From an uncultured Collinsella sp. (GTDB lineage Bacteria; Actinomycetota; Coriobacteriia; Coriobacteriales; Coriobacteriaceae), in assembly GCA_900543945.1 (NCBI GenBank), contig UQTN01000116.1, forward strand, positions 1 to 5,839: a DNA stretch of 5,839 bases. The letters are read 5' to 3'. Below the pieces are notes generated by a model, which made no database searches, was not told the origin of the DNA, and worked only from the letters and a program-made list of their open reading frames with translations. The translations under genes were made by a program, and so were the position numbers. Shown one piece after another: positions 4,554 to 5,839 of this stretch; position 1 is the stretch's first letter; the number at the start of each line of letters is the position of its first letter.

Positions 4554-5839
4554 TATGCATTCACGACCTTTCCGGTTTCGCAATCGAGTTTTTGCGAGAC
4601 GACGCGACTGACGCCGTCGGCTTGCATCGAGACACCGTAGAGAACGTCAGCATCCTCCATAGTACGGCGCTGATGCGAGATTACCAAGAGCTGCGTATCG
4701 GAACGCAGCACATCGAGGGCGCCGATGAGCTTGGACAGGTTGGCGTCGTCGAGCGCGGCCTCGACCTCGTCCAGCACATAGAACGGCACCGTGCGCGTGC
4801 GATACACGGCAAAGAGCAGGGCGAGCGCCGTCAGGCTCTTCTCGCCACCCGACATAAGCATCATCTTGGTGATGCGCTTGCCGCGCGGCTGCGCCACGAC
4901 CTCGATACCCGTCTCGGCCGGATGCTCGGGATCGGTCATCTCCAGATGAGCCTGGCCACCCGGGAACAGCATAGCGAAGATCTCGCGGAAGTTCGCGTCG
5001 ACCTTCTCAAACGTCACCAGAAACGCCTTGCGCATCTTGCGATCAATGGCCACCGTGATCTTGGTGAGCGCCTTACGCGCGCTCTCCAGATCGGCCAGCT
5101 GCTCCTCGATGTAGTCAGCGCGGCGCTTGAGCTGCTCGTACTCCTCCATGGCAACTTGGTTCACGGGACCAAGGTTGTTGATCTGGCGCACAAGCTGGTT
5201 GAGCTCGCGCTCGGCGGCATCGCGGTCCGTGGGCGCGGGAAGCATGAGCGCTTCCTCGAGTACCGTGTTGCCATCGGCGGTAATGGCCTTAATGGCGGCC
5301 TCTACCTGCACCTCGAGCTTGCCACGCGCGACCTTAAACTCGTTTTGCGTGGCGGTGGCGGTATCGACCTTCTCCTTAGCGCGGGCAACCTCTGCCTTGG
5401 CATCCTCGATGGTCTTCTTGAGCGAAGCGGAGTCCGCCTCCTCCAGAGAGGCCTGGTCACGCAGACGCGCTGCCCAATCCGACGCGCGCTCCAGCAGGGC
5501 CGAATAGCGCTCGTGCATGGGATCGACGCGCAGGCGCAGCAGCTCGAGTGAGCGCGAGGCCTGGCGTGTTCCGCGGATACGGCGGTCGATGCCCTCCAGG
5601 CGATGCTCCAGATCGGGCACGCGGCCCTTCAGAGAACGAAGGCGCTCGCTCGTCTGGGCCAGGCGGACCTTGGCATCGGCGAGCTTGCCGGCGGCCTCGG
5701 AATCGTCACGGCGAACGCGGTCGAGTTCGTCGTTGGCTTCGGCAATCTGAAGGCCAAGATCGCTTGCCTGCGCTCGGGCCTCGTCACGCGAGCGGGTGAG
5801 CTCGTCCACGCGCGGGCGCGCAGCGCGAACGGCCTCGGC
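4553..5839 (-). CDS. smc: Chromosome segregation protein SMC, C-terminal part (cut by window edge)
   Basis: The ATPase core of the bacterial condensin complex, which extrudes DNA loops and compacts and separates chromosomes with ScpA and ScpB. The window holds the last 428 residues of a protein normally near 1,180; the frame is open through the right edge, so the hinge and N-terminal Walker A lie outside. Numbering from the window edge, residues 1 to about 215 are charged heptad-type sequence rich in Glu, Arg, Ala and Leu, the returning arm of the coiled coil. NNLGPVNQVAMEEYEQL (221-237) marks entry to the head. The head then has FAMLFPGGQAHLEM (288-301), the ABC signature LMSGGEKSLTALALLFAV (328-345), Walker B FYVLDEVEAALDD (353-365) with the catalytic Glu, and the switch SHQ (388-390). 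The stop overlaps the ftsY ATG by one base. Expression of ftsY and ffh probably depends on the promoter ahead of smc, out of view. Confidence 0.97.
   Translation of the reverse strand, partial: AEAVRAARPRVDELTRSRDEARAQASDLGLQIAEANDELDRVRRDDSEAAGKLADAKVRLAQTSERLRSLKGRVPDLEHRLEGIDRRIRGTRQASRSLELLRLRVDPMHERYSALLERASDWAARLRDQASLEEADSASLKKTIEDAKAEVARAKEKVDTATATQNEFKVARGKLEVQVEAAIKAITADGNTVLEEALMLPAPTDRDAAERELNQLVRQINNLGPVNQVAMEEYEQLKRRADYIEEQLADLESARKALTKITVAIDRKMRKAFLVTFEKVDANFREIFAMLFPGGQAHLEMTDPEHPAETGIEVVAQPRGKRITKMMLMSGGEKSLTALALLFAVYRTRTVPFYVLDEVEAALDDANLSKLIGALDVLRSDTQLLVISHQRRTMEDADVLYGVSMQADGVSRVVSQKLDCETGKVVNA

Noticed and set aside
3086..4640. Plus-strand frames at 3086-3628 and 3981-4640
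   Set aside because: Antisense to ffh and ftsY, with no supporting ribosome sites or motifs.
4592..5551. Long open frame (319 codons) on the plus strand opposite smc
   Set aside because: It is a shadow of the SMC coding strand; the translation shows only Leu/Arg/His-rich sequence with no family motif.
1..5839. Mobile element, CRISPR array, phage or defence system
   Set aside because: No transposase, integrase, terminal repeats, regularly spaced repeats or defence-type domains were seen; all coding space is accounted for by housekeeping genes and the DUF134 fusion.

Overview
The window looks like a chromosomal segment of a GC-rich Gram-positive bacterium. Gene order (smc-ftsY-ffh), short FtsY, codon use and the character of the proteins fit an anaerobic actinobacterium of the Coriobacteriia (Collinsella-like). 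That placement is by impression, not by a search. Nothing suggests a plasmid, phage, insertion sequence, CRISPR array, tRNA or rRNA.

Layout. Positions 1-1102 hold a leftward two-gene thymidylate unit. thyA (thymidylate synthase, complete) is followed after 9 bases by folA (dihydrofolate reductase, cut by the left edge after 81 residues). ThyA oxidises methylene-tetrahydrofolate to dihydrofolate when it makes dTMP, and FolA reduces it back. Positions 1103-1268 are a divergent intergenic region with two related ATATG-centred palindromes, 53 bp centre to centre, around a plausible rightward promoter. Positions 1269-2033 encode a rightward three-part protein: a DUF134 helix-turn-helix domain, a NifX/NifB-type cluster-binding domain (Nitro_FeMo-Co family), and a 35-residue tail with 12 His and 6 Cys. 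A near-perfect Shine-Dalgarno sequence sits inside the gene just before the second domain. Positions 2034-2149 hold a 16-bp perfect hairpin between convergent genes. Positions 2150-5839 are the leftward smc (C-terminal part only) - ftsY - ffh operon. smc and ftsY overlap by one base, and ftsY and ffh are 10 bases apart.

How the parts work together. Ffh (with SRP RNA) and its receptor FtsY form the co-translational membrane-targeting pathway. Smc is the chromosome-organising ATPase, and its linkage to these two genes is an old, common arrangement. The most unusual element is the DUF134-NifX-His/Cys gene with its paired palindromes. It reads as a self-contained, possibly metal- or cluster-responsive autoregulator that may also make a second, shorter protein lacking the DNA-binding domain. 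The other genes are ordinary housekeeping genes with a few sequence oddities.
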